Under the pieces are notes generated by a model. That model did not search any database. It was not told the origin of the DNA and saw nothing but the letters and a program-made list of their open reading frames with translations. 22,211 nt of DNA from Priapulus caudatus. Its lineage: Eukaryota > Priapulida > Priapulimorpha > Priapulimorphida > Priapulidae. Of this stretch, positions 1-9,415 are shown in pieces. The stretch lies in contig NW_014577709.1 in assembly GCF_000485595.1 (NCBI RefSeq), positions 53,078-75,288 on the forward strand, in the 5' to 3' direction. Each line of letters starts with the position of its first letter. The stretch's first letter is position 1. The position numbers and the translations under genes are program-made.

Positions 1-557
1 ATGTGATGGTATGGTATGTATGTGTGTATGTAGTATGTATGTAATGTATGTATGTATGTATGTTATGTATGTATGCTTGTATGTATGTTATGTATGTATG
101 TATGTATGTATGCTATGTATGTATGTATGTAATGTATGTATGTATGTATGTAGTATGTTGTATGTATGTATGTATGTATTAATGTATGTATGTAGTATGT
201 ATGTATGTATGTATGTATGTATGTTGTATGTATGTATGTAATGTATGGTATGTTGTATGTTATGTATGTATGTATTCGTATGTATGTAATGTATGTATGT
301 ATTGTATGTATGTATGTATGTATGTATGTATGTATGTTATGTCATGTATGTATGTAATGTATTGTATGTATGTATGTATGTATGTATGTATGTATGTATG
401 TATGTATGTATGTATGTATTATATGTATGTATGTATGTATGTACTGTATGTAATGTATGTATGTATGTATGTATGTTAATGTATGTATGTATGTATGTAG
501 TATGTATGTATGTATGTAATGTATGTATGTATGTATGTAGTAATGTATGTATGTATG

Positions 558-588
<31 letters not shown>

Positions 589-745
589 TGTTATGTATGT
601 ATGTAATGTATGCTATGTATGTATGTATGTATGTATGATGTATGTAATGTATGTATGTATGTATGTATGTATGTATGTATGTATGATATGTATGTATGTA
701 ATGTATGTATGTATGTATGTATGTTAATGTATGTATGTATGTATG

Positions 746-776
<31 letters not shown>

Positions 777-953
777 TGTATGTATGTATGTATGTATGTA
801 TTATGTATGTACTGTATGTATGTATGTATGTAGTCATGGTAGTATGTATGTATGTTATGTATGTATGCTAATGTATGTATGTATGTATGTATGTATGTAA
901 TGTATGTATGTATGTATGTATGTTGTATTATGTTATGTATGTATGTATGTATG

Positions 954-984
<31 letters not shown>

Positions 985-1998
985 TGTATGTTATTGTATG
1001 TATTATGTATGTATGTATGTATGTATGTATGTATGTATGTATGTATGTATGTATGCTATGTATGTATGTATGTATGTATGTAGTAATGTATGTATGTATG
1101 TATGTAATGTATGTATGTATGTATGTATGTAGTATGTAATGTATGTATGTATGTATGTTATGCTATGCTTATGTATGTATGTATGTATGTATGCTAATGT
1201 ATGATGTAAGTGTCTGTATGTATGTATGTATGTATGTATGTATGTATGTATGTATGTATGTATGTATGTACTGTACTGTATGTAATGTATGTAATGGTAT
1301 GTATGTATGTATGTAATGTATGTATGTATGTATTATGTATGTATGTATGTATGTATGTAGTATGTCATGTATGTATGTATGTATGTTAATGTATGCTATG
1401 TATGTATGTATGTATGTTGTATGTATGTAATGTATGTATGTATGTATGTATGTATGTATGTATGTTATGTATGTATGTATGTATGTATGTTATGTATTAA
1501 TGTATGTATGGTAATGTATGTATGTATGTCATTATGTATGTAATGTATGTATGTATGTATGTATGTAATGTTTATGTATGTATGTTGTATGTATGTATGT
1601 ATTATGTATTATGATGTATTATGTATGTATGTATGTATGTATGTATGTATGTATGTATGTATGTATGGTATGTATGTATGTATGTATGTACTGTCATGTA
1701 ATGTATGTATGGTTATGTATGTATGTATGTATGTAATGTATGTATGTATGATGCTATGCTATGTATGTATGTATGTTATGTATGTATGTAATGTTATGTA
1801 TGTATGTATGTAATGTATGTAGTATGTAATGTATGTATGCTATGTATGTATGTATGTATCGTATGTATGTATGTATGTATGTATGTATGCTATGCTAATG
1901 TATGTCATGTAATGTATGTATGTATGTATGTAATGTATGTATGTATGTAATGTATGTATGTATGTAATGTAATGTATGTATGTATGTATGTATGTATT
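1..1998. repeat. Degenerate (ATGT)n tetranucleotide array
   Basis: About 2 kb of nearly pure ATGT repeat, already running at the left edge of the window. Runs of perfect units are interrupted every few tens of bases by single-base insertions or deletions, giving forms such as ATGTAATG, ATGTTATG, ATGCTATG and ATGTAGTATG. The open frames across it, rich in Met, Tyr, Val and Cys, arise only because the repeat lacks stops in several frames, and they are not genes. The array ends where the inverted-repeat element at 2008 begins. Whether the interruptions are real or sequencing error cannot be decided here. Confidence 0.97.
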
Positions 1999-2007
1999 AT
2001 GTATATG
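1999..2007 (+). repeat. Left putative target-site duplication of the 1.2-kb element
   Basis: The nine bases ATGTATATG directly precede the left CAGGAG terminus and are repeated exactly at 3234-3242 directly after the right terminus. The surroundings are ATGT/TA-rich, so a chance match is easier than usual. A 9-bp duplication would fit Mutator-like elements, which also tend to have long TIRs. Confidence 0.55.
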
Positions 2008-2292
2008 CAGGAGCTTTAATAAAGACAAAGGAGTTTGACAAGTAATTTAATAAACTGATTCACTAATCATTTTGTCGTACAAGTTCAATGTGAATAAAAA
2101 TACAAATGTATACAAACATGAGCTTCTTTTGTTCACTGGTCCTTATTCTATCTTCCGGTAGTATTACAAACCGCGTAGCTTCCTACGTTTTGACATAAAT
2201 CGTACTTTTGCACGACATGGTTTTTACGTTATTTACGGTCGTGTGGCATAGCCAAGCGGTAAATTCGCATACACAGCAACTGGAAGGAGGCG
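2008..2292 (+). repeat. Left terminal inverted repeat of the 1.2-kb element
   Basis: This arm starts CAGGAG and ends in GGAAGGAGGCG. Its reverse complement is found at 2955-3233. It contains an internal RNA-polymerase-III A-box-like stretch, TAGCCAAGCGG, at 2249-2259. Confidence 0.88.
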
Positions 2293-2954
2293 CGACAGGG
2301 ATCGCGTCTCCCGTACGTTATCTCGTGAGAAATTTTCTCGTAGCTCGCAGCCTTGCAGTTCAAAAATGGCAGATAAAGTTCATGCACGTAGAAATTCTTC
2401 AAAAACATCTGAACGTAGGATCGACCGCAGGTGCAAACGGTGTATTGCTACAAGACCGTTAACGGCACTAGAGATAGGTGAAGTAGAGGACAAAGTAAAT
2501 GCGATCGATGTGGTCGAACTAGAGTCAAGCGTCAAAGCAAATGTCCAAGAATAAGAATTACATCTACAGCATGGACAACGCGAAGAAGTTTTTGTTCGGC
2601 TAACAAAGCCAAGCGACGTTAACTCTCGCCTTTATCACATACAGATGGTTATGATAAGTAAGGTGTAAACACATGCGTTTGCCTGCAATTGCATAGTAAC
2701 GGTTGCTATGCAAAACACGTGCGAAAAGCTACAATCAGCTGGAGCATCAATTTACTCGCTAAGATTCATACACATCATTCCTCCGCGGGTGAAGTAGTTC
2801 AGATATTTTACCAGCGCAGCGTTTGTTTAAAAAAACTGCGGGATTCGACCATAAAAACAAAGCATTCTAACTATAGTTTCAATTTTAAAATAGTTTTAAT
2901 TTTTAAACCCAGCATGGGTGCAACGTAACTTATTTTCTCCACTCGGCTAGACCT

Positions 2955-3233
2955 CGCCTCCTTCCAGTTGCTGTGTATGCGAATTTACCGCTTGGCTATG
3001 CCACACGACGGTAAATAACGTGAAAACCATGTCGTGCAAAAGTACGATTTATGTCAAAACGATAGAAACTACGCGGTTTGTAATACTACCGGAAGATAGA
3101 ATAATGGCCAGTGAACAAAAGAAGCTCATGTTTGTATACATTTGTATTTTTATTCACATCGAACTCGTACGACAAAATGTAGTGGAATCAGTACCAAATA
3201 CGTGTCAAACTCCTTTGTCTTTATTAACTCCTG
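2955..3233 (-). repeat. Right terminal inverted repeat of the 1.2-kb element
   Basis: Read on the minus strand this begins CAGGAGTTAATAAAGAC and follows the left arm for about 280 bp with scattered substitutions. Just inside the arm, the minus strand carries TAGCCGAGTGG (2939-2949), a second A-box-like stretch. Confidence 0.88.
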
Positions 3234-3236
3234 ATG

Positions 3237-3281
<45 letters not shown>

Positions 3282-3285
3282 TATA
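3234..3285. repeat. Right duplication ATGTATATG followed by a (TA)n microsatellite
   Basis: 3234-3242 repeats the 9 bp found left of the element. It continues into an almost pure TA run to about 3285 with one AT phase slip. The element seems to have landed at or near the boundary between the ATGT array and this TA run. Confidence 0.85.
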
Positions 3286-3461
3286 TCAGAGGCAAATAAT
3301 GACAAATTTTGTGTGCACTAACCGGGCGACACAGGTCAGTCATCCATCACTTTTTAATTACAAGTACGGCGCATCACTGCATTAGGTCTGTAGACGACGG
3401 ACACTACATCCAGGTACATACAGGTGTCATCACTGTATGCCGCGACCGTCGCCTTTCCCTA
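3286..3461. other. Unique intronic spacer with a branch-point-like motif
   Basis: About 175 bp of unique sequence precede the 23-bp array. It contains CACTAAC at 3316-3322, close to the metazoan branch-point consensus, and pyrimidine-rich sequence at 3451-3460. That motif lies about 150 nt before the first acceptor-like AG of the array, which is longer than usual. This may be the original intron end before the array expanded; that is inference. Confidence 0.4.
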
Positions 3462-5382
3462 GTCTCGTTTCAGTCTCATCTCGCGTCTCGTTTCAGTCTC
3501 ATCTCGCGTCTCGTTTCAGTCTCATCTCGCGTCTCGTTTCAGTCTCATCTCGCGTCTCGTTTCAGTCTCATCTCGCTGCTTCGTTTTCAGTCTCATCTCG
3601 CATCTCGTTTCAGTCTCATCTCGCGTCCTCTTTCAGTCTCACTCTCGCGTCTCATTTTCAGTCTCATCTCGCGTCTCGTTTCAGTCGTCAATCTCGCATC
3701 TCGTTCAGTCTCATCTCAGCGTCGCTCGTGTTCAGTCTCATCTCGCGTCTCGTTTCAGTCTCAATCGTCTGCGTCTCGCTTTCAGTGCTCATCTCGCGTC
3801 TCGTTTCAGTCTATCATGCGTCTCGTTTACGAGGTCTCATCTCACAGTCTCGTTTCATTTCATCTCGGCGTCTCGTCTTTAGTCTCATCTCACGTCTCAG
3901 TTTCAGTCTCAATCTCGCGTTCTCGTTTTGGTCTCAATGCTTGCCGTCTCGTTTCAATCTCATCCCTTTGTCTCGTTTTAGTTCATCTCGCGTCTCGTTT
4001 CAGTCTCAATCTCGTTGTCTGCGTTATCGGGTCTCATCTCGGCTCTCTCGTTTCAGTCCCCACGCTCCATTCTCACGCGTCTGCATTTCATATCTGCCTC
4101 TTCAGTCTCATCTCGTTGCGTCTCATAGCGTCGTTCATTTCATCTCGGGCTCTCGTTCAGTCCCTCATCTCGGTTCAGTCTTCATTCATTCGGCGCTGAC
4201 GTCTCGTTTCAGTGTCATCGTCGCGTCTCGTTTCAGTCTCATGCGTCTGTTCATCCGTCTCGTTTCAGTCTTCATCTCGCGTTCATCGTTTCAGTCTCAT
4301 CTCAGCGCGTCCTCGTTTCAGTCTCATCTACGTGCGTCCTCGGTTTCGTCCAGTCTCATCTCGCCGTCTCGTTCAAGTCTCAATCTCGCAGTCTCGGTTT
4401 TCGTCTCAGTCTCGCGTCTCGTATTCAGCAGTCTCATCTGCGCGTCTCGTTTCCAGTCTCCCTTCCGACGTCTCGTTTCAGTCTCCATTCTCGCGTCTGC
4501 GTTTCCAGTCTCATCTCGCGTCCTCGTTTTAGTCTCATCTCGCGTCTCGTTTCAGTCTCATCTCGCGTCTCGTTTTCTATTCGGTCTCGTGATCTCTCGT
4601 CCGGTCTCGGTTTCAGTCTCATCTCGCGGTCTCGTTTTCAGTCTCATCTGCCGTCTCTTTTCAGTCTCATCTCCGGCTCGTTTCAGTCATCCTCGTCATC
4701 GTCTTCAATCTCATTCCTTACGCGTCTCGTTTCATTCTCATCCCTTTGTCTGCGTTGCAGTCTCGATCTCCCGCGTTCATTTCAGTCTCGGTTCTACGCT
4801 GTCTCGTTTCAGTCGTCCATCTCGCGGTCTCGTTCCAATCTCATCATTCGTCTCGTTTCAGGTCTAATCCTTCGCGTCCTCGTTTCAGTCTCATTCTCGC
4901 ATTTTGTTTCAGGTCTCATCTCTCGCGGTGTCGTCGTTTCAGTCTGCATCTCGCCGCTCTCGTTTCAAGTCTCAGTCTCTGCCGTCTCATTTCAGTCTCA
5001 TCTCGGCGTTCTCGTTTCAGGTTCAGTCTCGCGTCTCTTGCAGTCTCATCTCGCGTCTCGTTTCAGTCATCATTCTCGCCGTCTCGTTTCAGTCTCTCAT
5101 CCTCGTTTCATCGTCTGCGTTATCAACATCTCCATTCCTGCGTCTCGTTTCCTCTCATCCCTTTGTCTCGTTTGCAGTCTCATCTTCGGATCTCTGTTTC
5201 GAGTCTCTCTGCGCGTCTTTCATTTCAGTCTCGTCTCGACTTCTCGTTTCAGTCCTCATCTCGGCTCTCGTTTAAGTCTCATCTCGATTTTTGTTTCAGT
5301 GCTCATCCTTTGTCTTCGTTTCGTCTTCATCCGCTCGTTTCATCGTCTCGTGTTTCAATTCTCATCCTTTGTCTCGTTTCAG
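3462..5382 (+). repeat. 23-bp minisatellite made of 3' splice-site copies
   Basis: About 80 tandem units, each consisting of GTCTCGTTTCAG followed by TCTCATCTCGC. Units are perfect at the left edge (3462-3570) and diverge in the interior by substitutions and many 1-base indels. A variant with CCTTTG in place of CGC recurs (near 3960, 4740, 5160, 5300) and is also the last unit before the exon. Each unit carries a branch-like CTCAT, a pyrimidine tract and TTTCAG. The second half-unit equals the first 11 bases of the SNRK exon, so the last unit runs directly into coding sequence. The unit has no stop codon in any + frame, which explains the long Ser/Val/Phe-rich open frames; these are not independent genes. 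Confidence 0.93.
5361..5382 (+). promoter_or_regulatory. Predicted functional 3' splice site (acceptor) of the SNRK exon
   Basis: The sequence CTCATCCTTTG followed by TCTCGTTTCAG ends at AG 5381-5382. The A of CTCAT, a possible branch point, lies about 18 nt upstream of the AG, with only pyrimidines and G between. This acceptor is chosen because the reading frame after it begins (D)LISRMLVREP, matching the conserved kinase segment DLI-RML, with the first exon base completing the Asp codon. Dozens of very similar upstream sites exist, so actual use needs transcript evidence. Confidence 0.7.
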
Positions 5383-5595
5383 TCTCATCTCGCGGATGCT
5401 GGTGAGGGAACCGGGCCGGCGGCTCACGCTGGACCAGATCGCTCTTCACGCGTGGCTGGCTACGGACGCGGGGCTGAGCGGGGCGGGAGCGGAGATGCCG
5501 CTGATTGCGCGCGCGCAGATATCGGAGGAGGACCACGCTTTCATCGTGCAGAAGATGCTCAACGGCAACATCGCGCAGAAGGAGGAGATTATACA
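5383..5595 (+). CDS. SNRK: Internal exon of SNF-related serine/threonine kinase SNRK
   Basis: The exon encodes 70 complete codons, entering after two bases of a codon and leaving after two (213 nt, symmetric phase 2). The peptide starts LISRMLVREPGRR, the last subdomain (XI) of an AMPK-family kinase with its invariant Arg, followed by the helix LTLDQIALHAWL. A variable linker rich in Gly and Ala follows. Then come ISEEDHAFIVQKMLNGN and IAQKEEII, which match the start of the UBA-like domain peculiar to SNRK. SNRK is an LKB1-activated relative of AMPK. Kinase subdomains I to X and the rest of the UBA domain must lie in other exons; none was found here. Codon use is GC-rich compared with the surrounding introns. 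SIK or AMPK alpha would be the alternatives, but the Glu-Glu-His-like motif after the linker favours SNRK. Confidence 0.85.
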
Positions 5596-5601
5596 GTAAG
5601 T
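5594..5601 (+). promoter_or_regulatory. Predicted 5' splice site (donor) of the SNRK exon
   Basis: CA then GTAAGT, with the intron starting at 5596. In-frame reading without splicing meets TAA at 5597-5599, consistent with a true exon end. The donor matches the metazoan consensus well in the intron part. A GT-rich run begins 10 nt downstream. Confidence 0.85.
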
Positions 5602-5605
5602 AGAT

Positions 5606-5748
5606 CGTGTGTGTAGTGTGTGTGTGTGTGCTGTGTGTGTGTGTGTGTGTGTGTGTGTGTTGTGTGTATGTGTGTGTGTGCGTGCGTGCGTGCGTGCGTG
5701 CGTCGCGGTGCGTGCGTGGCGTGGCGTTGCGTGCGTGCGTGTGTGTGA
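5606..5748 (+). repeat. GT / GCGT microsatellite just after the donor
   Basis: A (GT)n run passes into (GCGT)n and back to GT. On the transcript it is a UG-rich tract starting about 10 nt into the intron. It has irregular single-base interruptions. UG repeats are the known binding sequence of TDP-43 and CELF proteins, so it may influence use of this donor. Confidence 0.95.
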
Positions 5749-5821
5749 GAGTCTATTCCTAGTTATATAGGCCTTATGTGTATAAATGTATATTATGTGT
5801 ATAATGTAGATTGTAGATGCT

Positions 5822-7618
5822 GATGTGAGGCTAAGATGTCAGGTTAATAATGTAAGCTAAGATGTCAGGTTAATATGTACTGGAAGTAAGATGGTCAGGT
5901 TAATAATTGTACGGCTTAAAAGTATGTGCCAGGTTTGTTTTTTAATATGTACGGATAAGATGTCTAGGTTAAATAATGTACGGATAAGATGTCAGGTGTT
6001 AATATTAAGGCCTGAGATTGTAAGGAAAGATTCAGGTTAATATTGTAAATGAGGGCTAAGATGTCAGGTTAATATGTAAGGATAAAGATGTCAAGGTTAA
6101 TATGTACGCGCTAAGATTCAGGTGTAATATGTACGGCTAATGATGTCAGGTTAATATGTACGGCTAAGATGTCAGGTTAATGAATGTACGGATTAAGATG
6201 TCCAGGTTAATTATGTGACGGATAAGATGTCAGGGTACAATGTACGGATAAGATGGTCCAGGTTAATATTTAAGGCTGAGATGTAAGGATAAGATGTCAG
6301 GTTAATATCGTAAGGCTAAGAATGTCAGTGTTAATATGTAAGGATAAGATGTCAGGTTAATATGTACGGATAAGATGTTCAGGTTAATATGTAAGGCTAA
6401 GATGTACGGATAAGATTGTCAGGTTAATATGTAATGGCTAATATGTCAGGTTAGATCATGTAAGTTATAAGGATGTAAGGCTAAGATGTAAGGCTAAAGA
6501 ATGTTGCAGGTTAATATGTAAGGTCTAAGATGTGCAGGTTAATATGTTAGGATAGAGATGTCATGGTTAATTATGTACGGATAAGATGTTCAGGTTTAAT
6601 ATGTCAAGGATAAATGTCAGGTTAATATGTAAGGCTGAAGATGTCAGGTTAATATGTAAGGCTAAGATGTAACGGATAAGATGTCAGGTTAATATGTAAG
6701 GCTAATATGTCAGGTTAAATGTAAGGAATAAGATGTAAAGGCTAAGATGTAAGCTAAGATGTCGGTTAATATGTAAGGCTTAAGATGCAGGTTAATATGT
6801 ACGGATAAGATGTTCAGGTTAATATGTAAGGCTAAGAATCTGTCAGGTAATATGTAAAGGCTAAGATGTACGGATAAAGATGTCAGGGTTAATATGTAAA
6901 GGCTAATATGTCAGGGTTAATATGTAAGGCTTAAGATGTCAGGTTAATATGTAAGGCTAAGATGTCTAGGTTAATATGGTATCGGATAAGATGTTCTGGT
7001 TAATATGTAAGGAATAAGAATGTTAGGTTATATATGTAGTGCGTGATAAGATGTCTGGTTAATAGTAAGGATAAGATGTCAGGTAATTCTGTAAGGCTAA
7101 GTATGATCAGGTTAATATGTACGGAATAAGATGTCGCAGGTTAATCATGTCAGGTTAATATGTAAGGCTGAAGCTGTCCAGGTTAATATGAAGGATATAA
7201 GATGTCAAGGCTGAGATGTACGGCTAGAGATGTAAAGGGCTAAAGAATGTAAGGATAAGAATGGTAAGGCTAAGATGATAAGTATAAGATGTAAAGGGCT
7301 AAGAGTGTAAGTATAAGATGTAAAAGGCTAAAGATGTAAGGCTAAGATGTAAGGCAAAGATGTAAGGCTAAAGATGTAAGGCCTAAGATGTAAGGCAAAG
7401 ATGTAAGTATAAGATGTAAGGCTAAGATGTAAGGCAAAGATGTAAGTATAAGATGTAAGGCTAAGATGTAAGGCTGAGATGTAAGGCTAAGATGTAAGGA
7501 TAAGATGTCAGGTTAATATGTAAGGATAAGATGTAAGGCTACGATGTCAGGTTAAGATGTAAAGCAAAGATGTAAGGCAAAGACGTAAGGCTAAGATGTA
7601 AGGCTAAGATGTAAGGCT
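5822..7618 (+). repeat. 26-bp higher-order minisatellite built from two 13-mers
   Basis: The left part (to about 7230) alternates GTAAGGCTAAGAT with GTCAGGTTAATAT. The two 13-mers share ten positions, so the 26-bp unit is itself an old dimer. A third type, GTACGGATAAGAT, is mixed in. From about 7230 to the end the array becomes mostly monomeric 13-mers of the first type, with variants GTAAGTATAAGAT and GTAAGGCAAAGAT. The left part is full of single-base indels, whereas 7320-7618 is much cleaner. Many units contain GTAAG, a donor-like string. Confidence 0.95.
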
Positions 7619-7726
7619 GGGCGTGTGGAGATCGATCGAGTGGTGTGTGGCGGCTTGACAGCGGTGTTTGACTTTGAGTCGATCGGAGGTCACTGCGTTA
7701 TATATTGGGTTCGGCCGTGTGTGTGT

Positions 7727-7755
7727 GTAACACAGCATTGATTATGCTGAGTTAC
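7727..7755. repeat. Small hairpin
   Basis: GTAACACAGCAT and ATGCTGAGTTAC pair over 12 bp with one mismatch around a 5-nt loop (TGATT). It could be a fragment of an inverted-repeat element or chance. No terminator role is expected in an intron. Confidence 0.6.
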
Positions 7756-8230
7756 CCGATGCCGTACGTGCCTGCTTGAAAGCTCTCACAGCATCAGTGT
7801 GCTGAGCGTTCCCCTGCATTGCTGCTGGTTTTGCTAGCTAAAGAAACGTTGACTGTGGCGAACCGTGGCGTTGACACTGTGCGGAAACACATGCGGCGCA
7901 AGACACAGAAAAAATAGAATGGGGGAGAAATACTGACGAAGAAAAGAACACAGAAAGCATAGACGTATAATCACTTCTCCACGCCTTTTTCGTAAACGTA
8001 GTGAACATATCCACGTGATAATCGGTTATCTTGGTGGGTACTGACGAAATTGTGGCCGATACGAATTGATTGGCGTATTTGCAATGCCATCAAGTCAATC
8101 CAAAGTGCTTTCAACCGGTGCCCCCTGGGCTGGATTGCGGAAGATTAGAAAGCAATTTGTTGACATGCCCTGTTGGCGATCTATTCCCACACACCATCTA
8201 AACGCAGAAATTATTCATGTGGTGTATGGC

Positions 8231-8252
8231 TATATATATATATATATATATA
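8231..8252. repeat. (TA)11 microsatellite
   Basis: A pure TA dinucleotide run of 22 bp within unique sequence. Confidence 0.97.
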
Positions 8253-8277
8253 GCGTATTAAACTACTGATCTGCCGA

Positions 8278-8313
8278 ACCGTTCTGACCAGTCTGACCGT
8301 TCCGACCAGTCTG
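8278..8313 (+). repeat. 18-bp tandem pair
   Basis: Two adjacent 18-bp copies of ACCGTTCTGACCAGTCTG that differ at one base (T versus C at the eighth position). Each copy contains two related sub-units based on GACCNGT. Confidence 0.85.
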
Positions 8314-8565
8314 GAGTCATTGGGCAAATATAACCTAATAAATATATAACAATAAGCTCATCAGTAAAGTGTCTGAAATGTGAGGTTTTATAGCTTATAC
8401 TACTACCAGATGATACGTGTAGTGGAATTTTGTGTACAATATCACTATATATCCTCGTGTGAGCTGGTTTAGCGGCAAGCGCAACCTTTAGAAAGTTTCT
8501 CGTTGTTTGTTCCTCCAGGCTAGAGAAGATAAGCCTTCTATAGGAAGCCTATCCGCAGTTGGGAA

Positions 8566-8623
8566 CCACACACGCACACGTACACACACACGCACGCACA
8601 CGCGCACGCACACACACACACAC
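8566..8623. repeat. CA / CG alternating microsatellite
   Basis: A CA repeat with CG and TA interruptions, strictly alternating purine and pyrimidine for most of its length. Confidence 0.95.
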
Positions 8624-8959
8624 CCTACTCAAACAGCGCGTTGGTGGTCTCGGTGATAATTCGAGAAATGTAAGGAATGTTAATTAAATTAAGAGTAAAT
8701 TACAATACTATAATTTAATGAAGTTGGATTAAAATGGATGAAAAAATAGTGCCAATGAATCGGAATCGGATGCAGTAAGCGGCTCTACGCCACGCCAGGG
8801 ACATGATGCACCAGATTGTGTTTTGCTTCATCGTGGTCCGAGGTGCCTGCAACCGTTTTGGTGGTGCATGCCTCATGTAAGCAGTCCCGCGTGATGGCTC
8901 CTCCGACGCACTTCACATATGTCACCAGAATGTATAGCTACAATTCTGCTACAATGTCT

Positions 8960-9012
8960 AACAATTAGCAGGTAATTAAGCAGTAATTAACAGGTAATTA
9001 ACATTAAGCAGA
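8960..9012. repeat. Imperfect AT-rich short tandem repeat
   Basis: About four imperfect copies of AGCAGGTAATTA, about 11 bp each. The last copies lose bases. It may be a young minisatellite seed. Confidence 0.65.
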
Positions 9013-9180
9013 TGTCTGCGGGTATTTTCAATGCACAGTCTTGGAGTAGAATATTCGCAAATCATCAACAGTAAAGTTCTTATCGTAGGAAGCAGTAGGC
9101 TTCCATGGAAACGAGCCACCCCGCGCTCAACCATCAGCTAATCACATGTACAGCATGCACATACACAGCGAGTTAACATA

Positions 9181-9271
9181 TTTCTCTCTCTCTCTCTCTC
9201 TCTCTCCTCTGCTCTCTGCTCTCAGTCTCTCGCCTCTCGCTCTCTCTTCTCTGCTCTCTTCTCTACCCCGC

Positions 9272-9316
<45 letters not shown>

Positions 9317-9362
9317 TCTCGTCTGTCTCTTCTCTCTCTCTCTCTCTCGTCCCTCTCTCCCT

Positions 9363-9415
<53 letters not shown>

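Larger units (their letters stand above)
2008..3233. mobile_element. Non-autonomous DNA transposon with long TIRs (about 1226 bp)
   Basis: Two long inverted repeats, 2008-2292 and 2955-3233, flank about 660 bp of unrelated sequence. Both termini read inward as CAGGAG followed by TTAATAAAGACAAAGGAG, with one extra C on the left. The arms match at roughly nine in ten positions by eye, and the differences are a few substitutions and small indels. The interior holds only short frames (for example 2366-2554, 62 codons starting MADKVHARR) with no transposase motif I recognise, so it is classed as non-autonomous. It sits between the ATGT array and a TA run, flanked by a possible 9-bp duplication. 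Long TIRs plus 9 bp suggest a Mutator-like affinity; a foldback-type element is the alternative. Confidence 0.85.
7619..9180. other. Mostly unique intronic sequence with small repeats
   Basis: No gene, RNA gene or transposon end could be supported here. It contains a 12-bp-arm hairpin (7727-7755), a TA run (8231-8252), an 18-bp tandem pair (8278-8313), a CA/CG tract (8566-8623) and an imperfect 11-bp repeat (8960-9012), listed separately. The longest open frame (67 codons) ends in the TA run and has no recognisable features. Confidence 0.6.

Noticed and set aside
11-1813. Met/Tyr/Val/Cys-rich open frames
   Set aside because: Direct translation of (ATGT)n with frame shifts at each irregular unit; no codon structure.
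2366-2554. 62-codon frame (MADKVHARR...) inside the long-TIR element
   Set aside because: Too short for a transposase and no zinc-finger, DDE or other motif; kept only as interior sequence of a non-autonomous element.
3309-5405. Long + strand open frames (up to 476 codons) rich in Ser, Val, Phe and Arg
   Set aside because: They are produced by a 23-bp repeat without stop codons. The same peptide occurs in all three frames, and only the last 213 nt match a real protein.
5822-7618. CRISPR-like regular repeats
   Set aside because: The units are head-to-tail with no unique spacers and the context is a eukaryotic intron; a minisatellite explains it.
8463-8520. tRNA-like stretch GGTTTAGCGGCAAGCGCAACC
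   Set aside because: A-box resemblance only; no B box at the right distance and no acceptor-stem pairing.
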